Positions 9,915-64,000 of a stretch of DNA of 64,000 nucleotides are shown here, piece by piece (position 1 is the stretch's first letter; the number at the start of each line of letters is the position of its first letter). The DNA is from Sceloporus undulatus. Lineage: Eukaryota > Chordata > Lepidosauria > Squamata > Phrynosomatidae. The position numbers and the translations under genes were made by a program. The stretch is taken from the NCBI RefSeq assembly GCF_019175285.1, contig NC_056527.1:107500135-107564134 (forward strand), written 5' to 3'. The notes under the pieces were generated by a model, which saw only the letters and a program-made list of their open reading frames with translations, was not told where the DNA came from and ran no database searches.

Positions 9915-10740
9915 AATAGAGTTGGAAGAGACCCCAAGGGCCACCCAGTCCAACCCTCCTCTGCCATGCAGGAACTCACAATCAAAGCATCCCCGACAAA
10001 TGGCCATCCAGCCTCTGTTTAAAGACCTCCAAAGAAGGAGACTCCACTACACTCCGAGGAAGGAGTGCATTCCACTATTGAACAGCTCTTACTGTCAGGA
10101 GGTTTCTCCTGATGTTGAGGTGGAATCTCTTTTCCTGTAGTTTGTATCCATTGTTCCTGGTCCTGTTCTCTGGAGCAGCAGAAAACAAGCTTGTTCTCCC
10201 TCCTCAATATGACATCCCTTCAAATATTTAAACAGGGCTATCATATCACCTCTTAACCTTCTCTTCTGCAGGCTAAACATCCCCAGCTCCCTAAGTCTTT
10301 CCTCATAGGGCATGCTTTCCAGACCCTTCACCGTTTTGGTGGCCCTCCTTTGGACACATGGCTCCAGTTTCTCAATGTCCTTTTTAAATTGTGGTACCCA
10401 GAACTGGATACAGTATTCCAGGTGGGGCCTGACCAGAGCAGAAAAGAGTGGCACTATTACTTCCCTTGGTCTAGACACTAGACTTCTACTGATGTAGCCT
10501 AGAATCGCATTGGCCTCTTTAGCTGCTGCATCACACTTCTGACTCATGTTCAACCTGTGGTCTACTAGGATTCCTAGAACCCTTTCACATGTAGTAATGT
10601 CAAACCAGGTGCGTTTAACTTTGTCTGCCTGAGTGCAGTACCTTACATTTCTCCTTGTTGAAATTCATTTTCTTAGTTTTGGCTCAGCTTTCTAATCTAG
10701 GTCACTTTGAATTTTAATCTTCTCCTCTGCGGGTATTAGC
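9915..10740 (-). mobile_element. CR1 LINE, 3' part
   Basis: The minus strand encodes a CR1 ORF2 C-terminus, with [38 protein letters not shown] and [20 protein letters not shown]. It is followed by the CR1 3' UTR whose reverse appears as agagttggaagagacccc. A 152-codon frame remains open, so the copy is moderately young. It is 5'-truncated, as usual for CR1. Confidence 0.88.
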
Positions 10741-11042
10741 TGCTACTCCTCCTAATGACTGTCTACAGTATTCTGCATTCCTCTATGAGCCAGGACCTGA
10801 TCTGCAGTCTGGACAAGGCAAGGGGCTAAGGCTGATGTGCCAACTGCAGTGCTGTTTTGGAGAAAACAAAGGCCTGGGCATGCAGAGGTCATGCTGGCCG
10901 GGGATTCTGGGAGTCCAAAAGTAGCTTCTCCACTTTCTTGGTTTAAACATAATCTGGATAAGTTTGCCATAGAAATGAGGTGGCAAATTTAAAAGCTGCT
11001 AATGATGCCATCCAAGCCCATGCATGCATATTTTTTGTTCCT

Positions 11043-11230
11043 GGCTGCATCCACACTGCAGAAATAATCCGGTTTTGAGACCGCGTTAACTAACTGCCAG
11101 GGCTGAATGCTATGGAATTCTGGGAAGGGTGGTTTGTTGTGCCACAATCCACCAATCCCAGAATCCCTGGAGCCCTGGAAGTTGGTTAAAGCGGTCTCAA
11201 ACCGGATTATTCCTGAAGTATGGATGCATC
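11043..11230. mobile_element. Palindromic MITE, family A
   Basis: The ends ggctgcatccacactgcaga and gaagtatggatgcatc match, with arms aaataatccggttttgagac and gtctcaaaccggattatt. The arms are well preserved and the centre carries the usual atggaattctgggaa. Confidence 0.8.
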
Positions 11231-11519
11231 TTCTATTATTGTGTGATATCTCCAAGTCGACTCTGCCCTGTGGCAAAGGCTATTTTTCAAAAGTAATAAT
11301 TGCAGACAGCTTGATTTTAGTCCCTGGTTAAGAAAACCCAATGCAATGTATGGGGTCGACACGCGACTTGAAGGCGTATATACATACACACATGCACTCC
11401 TACACGTGTCCTTGGAGAAAATATGGCACATCAAGTGAAGAGTTTGGGCTTTCCAAGAGAAAATGCACCAGGGCTTACATCGTACATTTATACCCACCTC
11501 GACTTCTACGCAGCGAAAA

Positions 11520-11850
11520 TGGCGAATCCCAAATAGCTTTACACGGGAGCAAGCCCAGCCAACGCTATGGGCCTCCTCGAGACTGGTCCTTCTGCGGTGG
11601 CTCATTGCGACGCTTCGAGCCCAGCAGCCAATCCAAAGCGGGATCTCGATCACGCCCAGCCACGCCCACAGAACGCTCGCTGGCCAATGAGACGGCGCTT
11701 GAGGTGAACGTTCAGCCCTGATGGGACGCTGCTTTTCTGTTCCAGCCAATGGGAGCCCTCCGTTCGATTCGTGCGCAGCCAGGAGTGCAAGGCAACGTTC
11801 CATAAAAGTCCCCTGACTGATAGAACTGCACTGAGAGCGAAGGTGCCTCT
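11520..11850. promoter_or_regulatory. CpG-rich block with three CCAAT boxes, likely ISOC2 promoter
   Basis: CpG density is locally high (for example cgacgcttcgagc, ctcgatcacgcc, gagacggcgcttg). Three CCAAT boxes stand at about 11628, 11685 and 11747, all read on the plus strand. A tccataaaagtc TATA-like word follows at about 11800. ISOC2 lies 3.2 kb to the left on the minus strand and needs an upstream non-coding exon, so this is its best promoter candidate. The CCAAT orientation would equally suit a plus-strand or bidirectional transcript. Confidence 0.42.
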
Positions 11851-11888
11851 AAAGCAGAGCCAGCGTCATGATGAGCATAAAGGGCCAA

Positions 11889-12098
11889 AACACACTGCAG
11901 AAACGATCCGGTTTGAGACCTCGTTTAATTGCTCTGCCTCAATGCTGGGGGATTCTGGGAACTGTAGTTTTGTGAGACATGGAGCCTGCTCTGTCAGAGG
12001 GAGCTCTGGTGCTACAAGAAACTACCGTTCCCAGAATTCCCTAGCACTGGGCCCTGAAGGCAGTTAAAAACGATCTCAAAGCGGATTAAGTGTGTGAC
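11889..12098. mobile_element. Palindromic MITE, family A
   Basis: The arms acactgcagaaacgatccgg and gatctcaaagcggatta pair. The centre reads gattctgggaactgtagttt and its reverse cccagaattccctagcac. It sits immediately beside the CpG block. Confidence 0.72.
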
Positions 12099-12119
12099 CA
12101 CACACAAACAGTGACCACA

Positions 12120-12765
12120 CCGAGGGCCTTTACAAGTTCAACCCAGAGACAATGAAGAAACAGAAGTGGTAAAAAGGATTCCTGGGATGAAGCATCGATA
12201 GAAATAGAGACTGCAGCCAGGAAACCAGAAGAAGGTTAAGAGTGCAGAGGGTGGCTATGAAAGAACTAGAAGAGATCCTAAAATGCAAAGATACACAACT
12301 GAGCACCAAAGTCAGAATCACACACGCCATTGCGTTCCTTATGACTATGGATGGATGTGAGAGCTGGACAGCTGAGAAAGAAGATAGGAAGGAAACCCAC
12401 TCATTTTGGAGATGTGTTTCTGGAGAAGAGTGCTGAGGATCCCATGGGAAGCCAAAAGGACAAGCAAATGGGTCCTAGAGCAGAGTAAGCTGGAAACCTC
12501 TCTGGAAGCCAAGGTGACTAAATGAGGCTGTTATACTTCGGACACATCATGAGAAGGAAGGACTCATTGAAAAAGATAATAATGCTGGGAAAGGTGGAGG
12601 GAAGTAGGAAGAGAGGAAGGAGGCCACATGCCAGATGGATGGGCTCTATTAAGGAGAACATGGGCATGAGTTTACAGGACCTAAGCAGAGACAGGGAGTC
12701 ATGGAGAAGTCTCATCCACAGGGTCTACATGGGTTGACTTCAAATTCTGTGATAAGGGCCCAGGG
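12120..12765 (+). mobile_element. Bov-B/RTE-type LINE, 3' part
   Basis: Several plus-strand frames give the end of an RTE ORF: ILKCKDTQLSTKVRI, MDGCESWTAEKED, then YFGHIMRRKDSLKKIIMLGK and GSRKRGRRPHARWM followed by DRESWRSLIHRV. These match the Bov-B words ILKSRDITLPTKVR, YGCESW and YFGHLMRRADSLEKTLMLGK recalled from memory. The copy is interrupted. Confidence 0.72.
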
Positions 12766-12889
12766 CAGTTAACAACAAAACATTTCCTGGCATCATTATC
12801 GTCTTTCCCAGTGATCCATGTCTTCCCATTATATGGCCCAAGTATGTCAGCCTCAATTTAATCATTTTGGCTTCTAATAATAACAGCAT

Positions 12890-12955
12890 TTATTTATATC
12901 CTGACTCTCTACAAAATGCAATCAGGGCGGCTTACAAAGATTGAAAATATCTTCT
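12890..12955 (-). mobile_element. L2-type LINE 3' end scrap
   Basis: The sequence taataacagcatttatttat then cagggcggcttacaaag is the antisense of the standard L2 3' terminus with its short microsatellite tail. Confidence 0.45.
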
Positions 12956-12959
12956 AAGG

Positions 12960-13600
12960 AGTTCTCTGGCTTTATATGTCCCCAGACCCATTTGGCTTTT
13001 TGGCTGTCCATGGCATCCTCGGCACTCTTCTCCAGCACCACTTCTCAAAGGAGTTGATTTTCCTTCTGTCTGCTTCTATTACGATCCATCTCTCATCCCT
13101 ACATGGAGATGGGGAATACTGTGGCTTGGACGATCCTAACTTTAGTACTACAGTTGTGAATCCTTACTCATTCAGTAGCTTTTCTAGTTCTTTCATTGCT
13201 GCCTTTCCCATTTCTAATCTTATTGCTTGACCGCAGACACAATTCCAATCAATATTTGATTCTAAGTAAGGAAATTCTTTATTTCAATTTCCTCTTTGTC
13301 TAGCTTGAATTTATGTCTCTTCTATGGTTCATAATTGTTGTTTTATGCTTAGCATGAATCCTCCCTTTGCACTTTCCTCTTTAACCTTCCTTAGCAACTT
13401 TTCCAAGTCTGTGATGTCTTTCACTATTACGGTATCGTCTATGTACCTTAGGTTGTTGTTATTTCTTCTTCTTACCTTCACCCCTTTTTCTGATTCTAGC
13501 TCTTTTTCCCTTTGGGCAGAAAGAGGCTGTGGCATTCACCTGTACCTTTTTAAAATGCTGAAGAGATGGTGCGAGAGGGGTGACGCTCAGCAGGAGAAAG
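12960..13600 (-). mobile_element. Bov-B/RTE-type LINE fragment with reverse-transcriptase motif
   Basis: The minus strand encodes NNLRYIDDTVIVKDITDLEK then LLRKVKEESAKGGFMLSI. This is the RT catalytic box (Y-x-D-D) and flank of an RTE/Bov-B element. It points the opposite way to the 3' fragment at 12120-12765, so these are two insertions or one rearranged element. Confidence 0.65.
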
Positions 13601-13639
13601 GAGAAGGCCCAGGTGGTTTTTAAAATTAAAATTTCAATT

Positions 13640-14410
13640 TTTAATTAATTAAAAAAACATGCAATTGCTGCATATTCAATGACATACCTTTGTTTTAGGG
13701 CAGATGCTTATAAATATGTGTTTGCGACCTGGGAAACCATCATGGGATCCCTATGGAGAGCCAGGCACTCCCTTATCAGCTCCAAGTGTCCCTATTTGGC
13801 AGAGACAGGCCTGATCAATCCTTATCGTCACACATTTGCAGCTCATTTTAAAATGACCCAGGTTCAGCTTGAGTTGTTGAAAAAGTGCAAAGGTAGTTTG
13901 TACAGAGCAGAGGGTAGAGCAAAGGGCAAAATCTCTCACTTCCCAGCAGGCTCAGGTGAAAGCAAACTGCCACAGCCTCTCCTAGCTTGAGTGTTCTTCC
14001 TCATTATTAACTTATTGTCATCTTGACCACAACTCTGATGTTGCTTGGCCACATGTCCCAGTTTTCCTCTGTGAAATGTTGACAAGTAGGGTACCATGTC
14101 ATCACCCAGTATCCCTCCATCCTGCTTCTCCTCTTGGCTGTTGCAGCTCAGGCCAAGTGAGGAGAGGGAAGAAGGCCCAAGGTGAAAGAGCAGCATCCTC
14201 CATGTGTGTTGTCTCCCCGCTCATGGAGATGGACGGATGGGGCTCGGAGAGGCAAGCCACAAAGGCTAGCAATAATTGTGATAGGAAGGCCTTGCCCTAC
14301 ACCACTGCATGCCAAAGCTGAAAGCTACATTGCGCATATGAGGAAGTTATAGTGTAGCAGATTGCATAGTGTACCCAGGTTCAAATGATGATGGCCAAAA
14401 AATAAGCAAA
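13640..14410. other. Intergenic stretch without recognised feature
   Basis: Several frames of 60-100 codons are open here, but none resembles a known protein, shows splice-bounded conservation or keeps motifs. I see no RNA gene or clear repeat. Confidence 0.5.
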
Positions 14411-14413
14411 ATA

Positions 14414-14637
14414 AACCCAGGTCCAAAACAAATTGCAGAAATAATCCAGTCCGAGACCGCTTTGACAACCTTGGCTCAATGCTAGGGAATTCTGGGAAGT
14501 AGTTTTGTGAGACCTTTAGCCTTCTCTGTCAGAGAGCTCTGGTGCCACAATAAATACAATTCTGAGGATTCCCTACCACTGAGCCAGAGCAGTTAAAGCT
14601 GATGCAAAGTGGATTATTTCTGCATTGTGTCTGGGAC
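14414..14637. mobile_element. Palindromic MITE, family A
   Basis: It runs from caaattgcagaaataatcca to ggattatttctgcattgtgt, with the centre gggaattctgggaagtagtt. Arms are moderately diverged. Confidence 0.7.
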
Positions 14638-15168
14638 CCGAGTTGTTATCTCGACTAGTGCTTTCCTGGACTACAACTCCCAGAATCTCCGAACCAGTTT
14701 GGTCACACTGGCCATGCAACAAGGAACTTGAGTCTCCTTTGAGGAAGAGAGGTGTATCAAAATTAAAGCATTGAGCAATGTCTAGTCCGGTAGGGTGGGA
14801 GTCATGTGGCCTTCCAGATATTATTGGACTTCCAACAGCCAGTATTCCTCATAATTGGCTATGCTGTGTAGGTTTGCTGGGATTTGGAGTCCCAACACAA
14901 ACTGGAAAGAGGCATATTCCCATTCCTTGTCCCAAGCTCTACACAAGTCTGGCTTGGCATCATGATTAGTTTTTTTAATGATGCTTGCTGATCCTAGAAA
15001 CTGTAGCTGAAAAAAATTAACTTCTCCAAGCTCTGGACCTAGGCGAGGAGAGATTTTGTTGCTGTGAACAGAGTAGGGCTCCCCAAATGTCTTGTTAGTC
15101 CACGTTATAGTTTTGCAAATGTGGATTTGAAGAAGTGATTTCTAAGAAAAGCAAAGAACAGAGGCAAA

Positions 15169-15390
15169 TACAGTCAGCCCTCCATATCCACAGATTCTTT
15201 ATCCATGCAGTGTCATCCATGTCTTGAAAATTATACACGCACACACACCCCAAAAAGCAAACCCTGATTTTCCACAAGGGACACCTTTTTACCATGCCTT
15301 TGTATTTAATGGGACTTCAACATCTATGGATTTTGATATCTACAGGGATCCTGGAACAAAACCCCAGTGGATACCAAGGGCCCACTGTAT
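15169..15390. mobile_element. Tigger/MER2-like non-autonomous mariner element
   Basis: The termini are inverted repeats (cagtcagccctccatatcc and ggataccaagggcccactg) flanked by TA on both sides, the target duplication of Tc1/mariner elements. The internal words ggatcctggaacaaaacccc and tggataccaag resemble MER2/Tigger MITEs. Related copies lie at 34410 and 38348. Confidence 0.68.
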
Positions 15391-18300
15391 ACTCCGATAC
15401 GAATGATCAAGTGTTTCTAAAAATGTTAGGCACAGTGCTATGAATGTCTCATGATACGCAAGGAACCAGGCTAGTCTAAGACAGTGGTTCCCAACCATGA
15501 GTTCTCAGATATTTTTGGATTTAAAATCCCATCGTTGAAAGCTGCTATCAGTGCACAACTTGAGGACACAATTTAGAAATGTTGCTTTTTTAGACTACAG
15601 CTTCCAAAACGCCTCAAACAACATTACCAACAGTGATGCTAGCTGGAAGATTCTGGTACCAGTAAATTATCAGTAATGAACATTTCAAAAAACAAAAACA
15701 TATCAGTAACAACTCCAAATAATTTTGCACGCAGCAGACTAGTAATCTGAGATGACCTTTTAATAGAAGACATACTTTTTCTTAAAAAGTATTCTTTTTT
15801 TCCTTTATTTTATATTTTTTTAACAAAAAAGGAGCAGGATAATTGCTATGGCCCTTTACATCAGGATAAGAATTTCCAAACAGATCCAAGCAGCAAGGGG
15901 GGGGGGGGAGGTTGGTGTGGGTAGGAAGGAAGAAGAGACAGATTTAAATTGTTTTTTAAAAAATACAAACCCCCTGGGTTTGAGGAAAAAAAACAAATCA
16001 AATTGTTCAGAAGAAAATACTTTTGTTAGAAACAAATACAAATAATAATAATATGACAGAATAAAAACAAATTAAGACAAGAAACCACCATGCAAAACAT
16101 AATAATCATATTTATATAGATAGAGAAGGCAGGCCCACCCCGAGCCAGTTCCTGAATTGAGAAGAGCAGACACTTCTGGGTGTTTTGACTAGGAGTCCAA
16201 GCTAGGATTTGCAAACTCTTCACACTGAAGTCTTTTAAGTGCAGGGTTTGGATGGGCTTTTCTTGCCCGCCTGCTGCTGGCTTACAAAAGGTGCACATGG
16301 CTGATTAGATCCAAAGTTTATACTGAGATAATGAATATAAAACACTCTGAAACACTAAAGTGCTATGTAAGTGCTCGATATTAGTAGATCTGCAATCCCA
16401 TCTGTCCTTATCCAGGAGGAAGCTGCTTTGAGCGTCAACAATCTTGCTTCTCAGTAAACATGCATAGGACTGGACTGCAAATTCTCAAACTCTGGGCACA
16501 CAGGTCAAAGGCATTTCATTGTCATACAGCCTTGCGCCAAAGTGTGGGCACCATTATTGAGGAATTAAGATCAATGCCAAAGTGAGGTGGGGTGAATTCC
16601 ACAGCCCCTGGTTAAATATAGGCTCTCAAACTGCCACGGTTTCATCTGGTGACAAGTGCTACTTTGGGGAAGCAGCAGCAGCAGCAGCCTCCTAAGATGT
16701 GCAACTGCAGCAAGAGATAGTTGTGTCATTTTTAATGTGATAGTATATGTGTCTCCCACACATGCTAGTTACCTAAGTGCTGGGGAGTAAAGTCACATGT
16801 GAAGCAATGCTAAGTCTCCAGAATGAGCAAAGCAAAGGCATTGTTCCTTGGACAGGTGAAGGTGCGCAGGTCAGAATATGTAGCAAGCACAATGTCTGGA
16901 ACCTGCTTGTGTCAAACTTGGGAGGTTCCCCCAGCTCCATTAAGGAGGGTTACAGCCCTCTCCCCAAACTGTCTCCTGATGCTTCAAAAAACAAAACCCA
17001 AAGGGAGCCTAGAAGCAGCTGCTGAGGTCTCGCACGACTCTCCATATTCTGCTAACCTCACAGGCCTGGCTCTGACAGCAAATTCCAACTAGAGTGGGCC
17101 CCCTGAATCAAAGTAAATTGCCTAAGTGTTGATTTGTGGCTCAGAATTTTGATTCAATGAGTCTGACTGTGGTTGAAACTAGCAACTGGATTCAGGCCAC
17201 AGCATGGCAAGTTATGCATCAAAGAAGTCCTGATTCTAGGTAAATCACTTATTTTGCAACGTTTGCTCCAGTGCCCACCTTATTCAAAGCCTATTTTGAT
17301 TTTTTTGATTTAATGTGGGTCCTTTTTTTTCTAGGACACTTGCACTTTCATTTTGATAAGTAGACAAAAGTAACAGAGGGGCAAAAGCAGAGGACCACAA
17401 TGTGAGGGGTGAGTAGCTACTGCTACAGAAAAACAGCAGTCACCGCTTCAAAACAGTATAGGCTGCAGCAGACACAACTTGGATATTTTCAAATGTATTT
17501 TATATGTTAAGAGGACTAGAAGCTACCTTCCTTTCGGAAGGAAAGAAAATGCGAACTTAATTTTTAGAGAACTCAAATTCTGTGTGAGATGCAATACAGA
17601 ATTCTACACATGTGCAATCAGATAAGATGGAACGGGTTAAGATATGCTATACCATCAGGCCTGACTTTGTTGTTGAATCTACAGTTTGCAAATCCTAACT
17701 TCTTCATCATAGGGTTGCTGTTGTTGTTTTTAAATTATCACCATAGCAGGTTTGGGAATGAGGTAGGGGTGGGTCAGAGATAACAGAGAGAAATCAAAGT
17801 GCTTTTGGCTGCTGGCAACGATATGCAGAGATGGTGGAATCCAGGTCCAAGTCCAAAACAGGAGAGGGCAGGCTGAGATGAATGGCTTCCAGTTCATTCC
17901 TCATGTTTTACCCAAGGTCTGGGCAGGTGCAAGAGGCAGGTGGAGGCTCCAAATAGCTCCAGCAAGCTCAGGTGTGTATGCTGGAAAGAACAGCCTTCCA
18001 GAGATGATAGAAAATTCCACATAATCTTCATGTGAAGGAACTTGAGGACCTTCTCCAGCCCCCTTGAGGAGCAGAGAATGAGAGGTAAAAAGGAGACTTT
18101 GCAACTGAGGTGCGGTAGAGTGACATGAGGAGATGGAGCAGAACAGAAGGCACCTCAGATGCAGCTCCCTCTCAGAGCTGGGCAAATGAGCCACAATGGA
18201 AGGAGAAACAAAAATGGCTACCCCCAACTGGAGGTATCTTTATTTGAGGGCAAGGCAAGGGAATAGTGGAAGCCAAGCTCATAAAAGTTATTTCTGGGTT

Positions 18301-18752
18301 GTAGTTCCCCCCCAAAAAACCTTTTATGAGCTCTAATCTAGTTTAAACCGCCACTTGTACCCATGAAGCAGCTGCAGTGCTAGATGGGTCCAGACAAGCC
18401 CCAAGCCAGCTTGTATCCATTGACTGCTTTGCTGCCCAGTCTTCAATATTTTTTTAGTTATTTACTTATTTAAAGACGTTCAGACTAGAGCTGGGAAGGA
18501 AGAGGGAAAAGAAGAAAGGCGGAGGGAAGTTGCAAGAGCAATGCTAGCTTTCTCAGTTGGGAATTACTTCTTCAATCTAGTAAAAATCCCAACCCCACCT
18601 CACCACAGAACCTACCTCCTTCTCAATTTTCACCCCTCAGGGGTGGTCGATATTAAAGTGCAGGCTGATACAAGGAGGAGTTGCCCTCAAAGAGCTGGGA
18701 GACCTTTGAAAGAGGAGCTGAGGTTGCCCATGGGATGGGGGGATGATGTGTT
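15391..18752. other. Intergenic/3' flank of MYH14, largely unclassified
   Basis: It contains a 13-nt G run near 15897, A/T-rich low-complexity DNA at 15770-16070 and a short CAG run near 16673. I recognise no protein-coding exon or RNA gene. Part of it may be MYH14 3' UTR: AATAAA words on the minus strand occur at 18239-18244 and near 15804. Confidence 0.45.
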
Positions 18753-18758
18753 TTTATT
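18753..18758 (-). terminator. Candidate proximal poly(A) signal of MYH14
   Basis: AATAAA on the minus strand about 100 nt after the MYH14 stop codon. A second one lies at 18239-18244. The choice cannot be made from sequence alone. Confidence 0.3.
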
Positions 18759-18859
18759 GTTTTGTATAAAGTATCAGATAATGTATAAGGTTGCCCCCCT
18801 TTCCCCTCTTCCTCCACCCCTTTTCCCCAAGATCCAACCCACCCACCTAGGTTTTAGCC

Positions 18860-63339
<44,480 letters not shown>

Positions 63340-63340
<1 letters not shown>

Positions 63341-63430
63341 ATGTATTATCATTATATTATTAACTTTATTTATACCCCACCTTTCCCCCAAGAGTGGGAC
63401 TCAAGGCAAATTACAAATTAAATTGATTGC
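63340..63430 (-). mobile_element. L2-type LINE 3' end scrap
   Basis: The sequence tattattaactttatttata then ccccacctttcccccaagag and gactcaaggcaaattac is the antisense L2 3' terminus. Confidence 0.55.
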
Positions 63431-63598
63431 AATATTGGTAAAAACATACAAAAAGTCCTATTTATTTCCTTCTTACTTGATGACAACATATTTGTGGTTC
63501 ACTGCCTAGAAAACCCAGAATTATTATTTAGGGGAAGGGGAAGAGAAGGAAGCACTTTGCTAGGGGAAAAAGGACTTTCTCCTCAACCTGGCATCTCA

Positions 63599-63798
63599 GG
63601 CTGCATTCGCACTGCAGAAATAATCCAGGTAGGCACCACTTTAACTGCCATGGCCCAATACTGTGGAATTTTGGGAATTGTAGTTTACTGTGGCATCAGG
63701 GCTGACAGAGAAGGCTAAATGTCTCACACTACAATTCCCAGAATTGGCACTTAAAGTGGTGTCAACCTGGATTATTTCAACAGTGTGGATGCAGCCTG
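63599..63798. mobile_element. Palindromic MITE, family A
   Basis: It runs from ggctgcattcgcactgcaga to cagtgtggatgcagcct. Arms accactttaactgccatggc and cacttaaagtggtgtcaacc are preserved. Confidence 0.78.
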
Positions 63799-63925
63799 AG
63801 AGAAGCAGGACAAAAAGGTAAAAAAAGTTGGAGTTCAAGGTGAGTTTTTGTTAGAGTTCAAGGTGAGCTCTCAGCAAGAATAATAGCATGAGAATCTTTC
63901 AGAGCTGCAGAGTTTCTTGCCTGAC

Positions 63926-64000
63926 TAATAATAATAATAATAATAATTATTATTATTATTTATACCCCGCTTTTCAGCCAAGGCTATCAAAGCGACTTCA
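63926..64000 (-). mobile_element. (TAA/ATT)n and L2-type LINE 3' end, cut by the window edge
   Basis: About six taa units pass into att units, then tttataccccgcttttcagc. This is the antisense L2 3' end with its microsatellite tail. The rest is outside the window. Confidence 0.6.

Noticed and set aside
10095-10553. 152-codon open frame as a host gene
   Set aside because: It matches the CR1 ORF2 end and runs into the CR1 3' UTR.
63451-63510. Small exon before the P-loop exon (AG...gtaagaag on the minus strand near 63.48 kb)
   Set aside because: The 29-nt stretch does not encode the expected DREDQSILCT-type sequence; the true exon is probably outside the window.

Overview
The window is vertebrate nuclear DNA, most likely from a squamate reptile (an iguanian-type lizard is my best guess). 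Two multi-exon host genes lie on the minus strand. They sit in a repeat landscape typical of squamates: L2, CR1 and Bov-B/RTE LINE fragments, MIR-like and Sauria-type tRNA SINEs, 5S-rRNA-derived SINEs, many short palindromic DNA-transposon relics, and a SPIN-type hAT element with its target duplication intact. The species call is inference from repeat types recalled from memory; no database was searched.

Layout: (1) positions 1-240 are GC-rich with CCAAT and GC boxes, probably the promoter of a neighbour mostly outside the window. (2) 2132-8353 is ISOC2 (isochorismatase domain-containing 2), five coding exons that join in frame to 204 residues, with Asp20, Lys80 and Cys113 of the cysteine-hydrolase triad present. 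A CpG/CCAAT-rich block at about 11.52-11.85 kb is the likely promoter. (3) 11.85-18.86 kb is intergenic: palindromic MITEs, two opposed Bov-B/RTE fragments, a Tigger-like element and unclassified DNA. (4) 18860-62397 is MYH14 (non-muscle myosin heavy chain II-C). 37 coding exons have consensus splice sites and phases that agree throughout; they sum to 5,446 nt, giving 1,814 residues plus the stop, from the ATP-binding P-loop to the C-terminus. The N-terminal SH3-like part (roughly 170 residues) lies beyond the right edge.

Gene-level points: MYH14 carries a plausible 21-nt loop-1 cassette exon (59041-59061) at the place where mammalian MYH14 has its 8-residue loop-1 insert. It also has two in-frame donors 21 nt apart at loop 2. 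Both loops tune ADP release and actin affinity, so the window records two possible splice switches of the motor.

Repeat-level points: the last MYH14 intron holds a 232-bp inverted repeat whose arms differ by about one base. The 56-bp spacer folds like a decayed hammerhead ribozyme of the Penelope-like retroelement type. The same intron carries the SPIN-type element. A broken LTR-element fossil near 48 kb contains tandem copies of a tRNA-Leu-type primer-binding-site-like unit. I see no CRISPR, prokaryotic operon, tRNA gene or rRNA gene.
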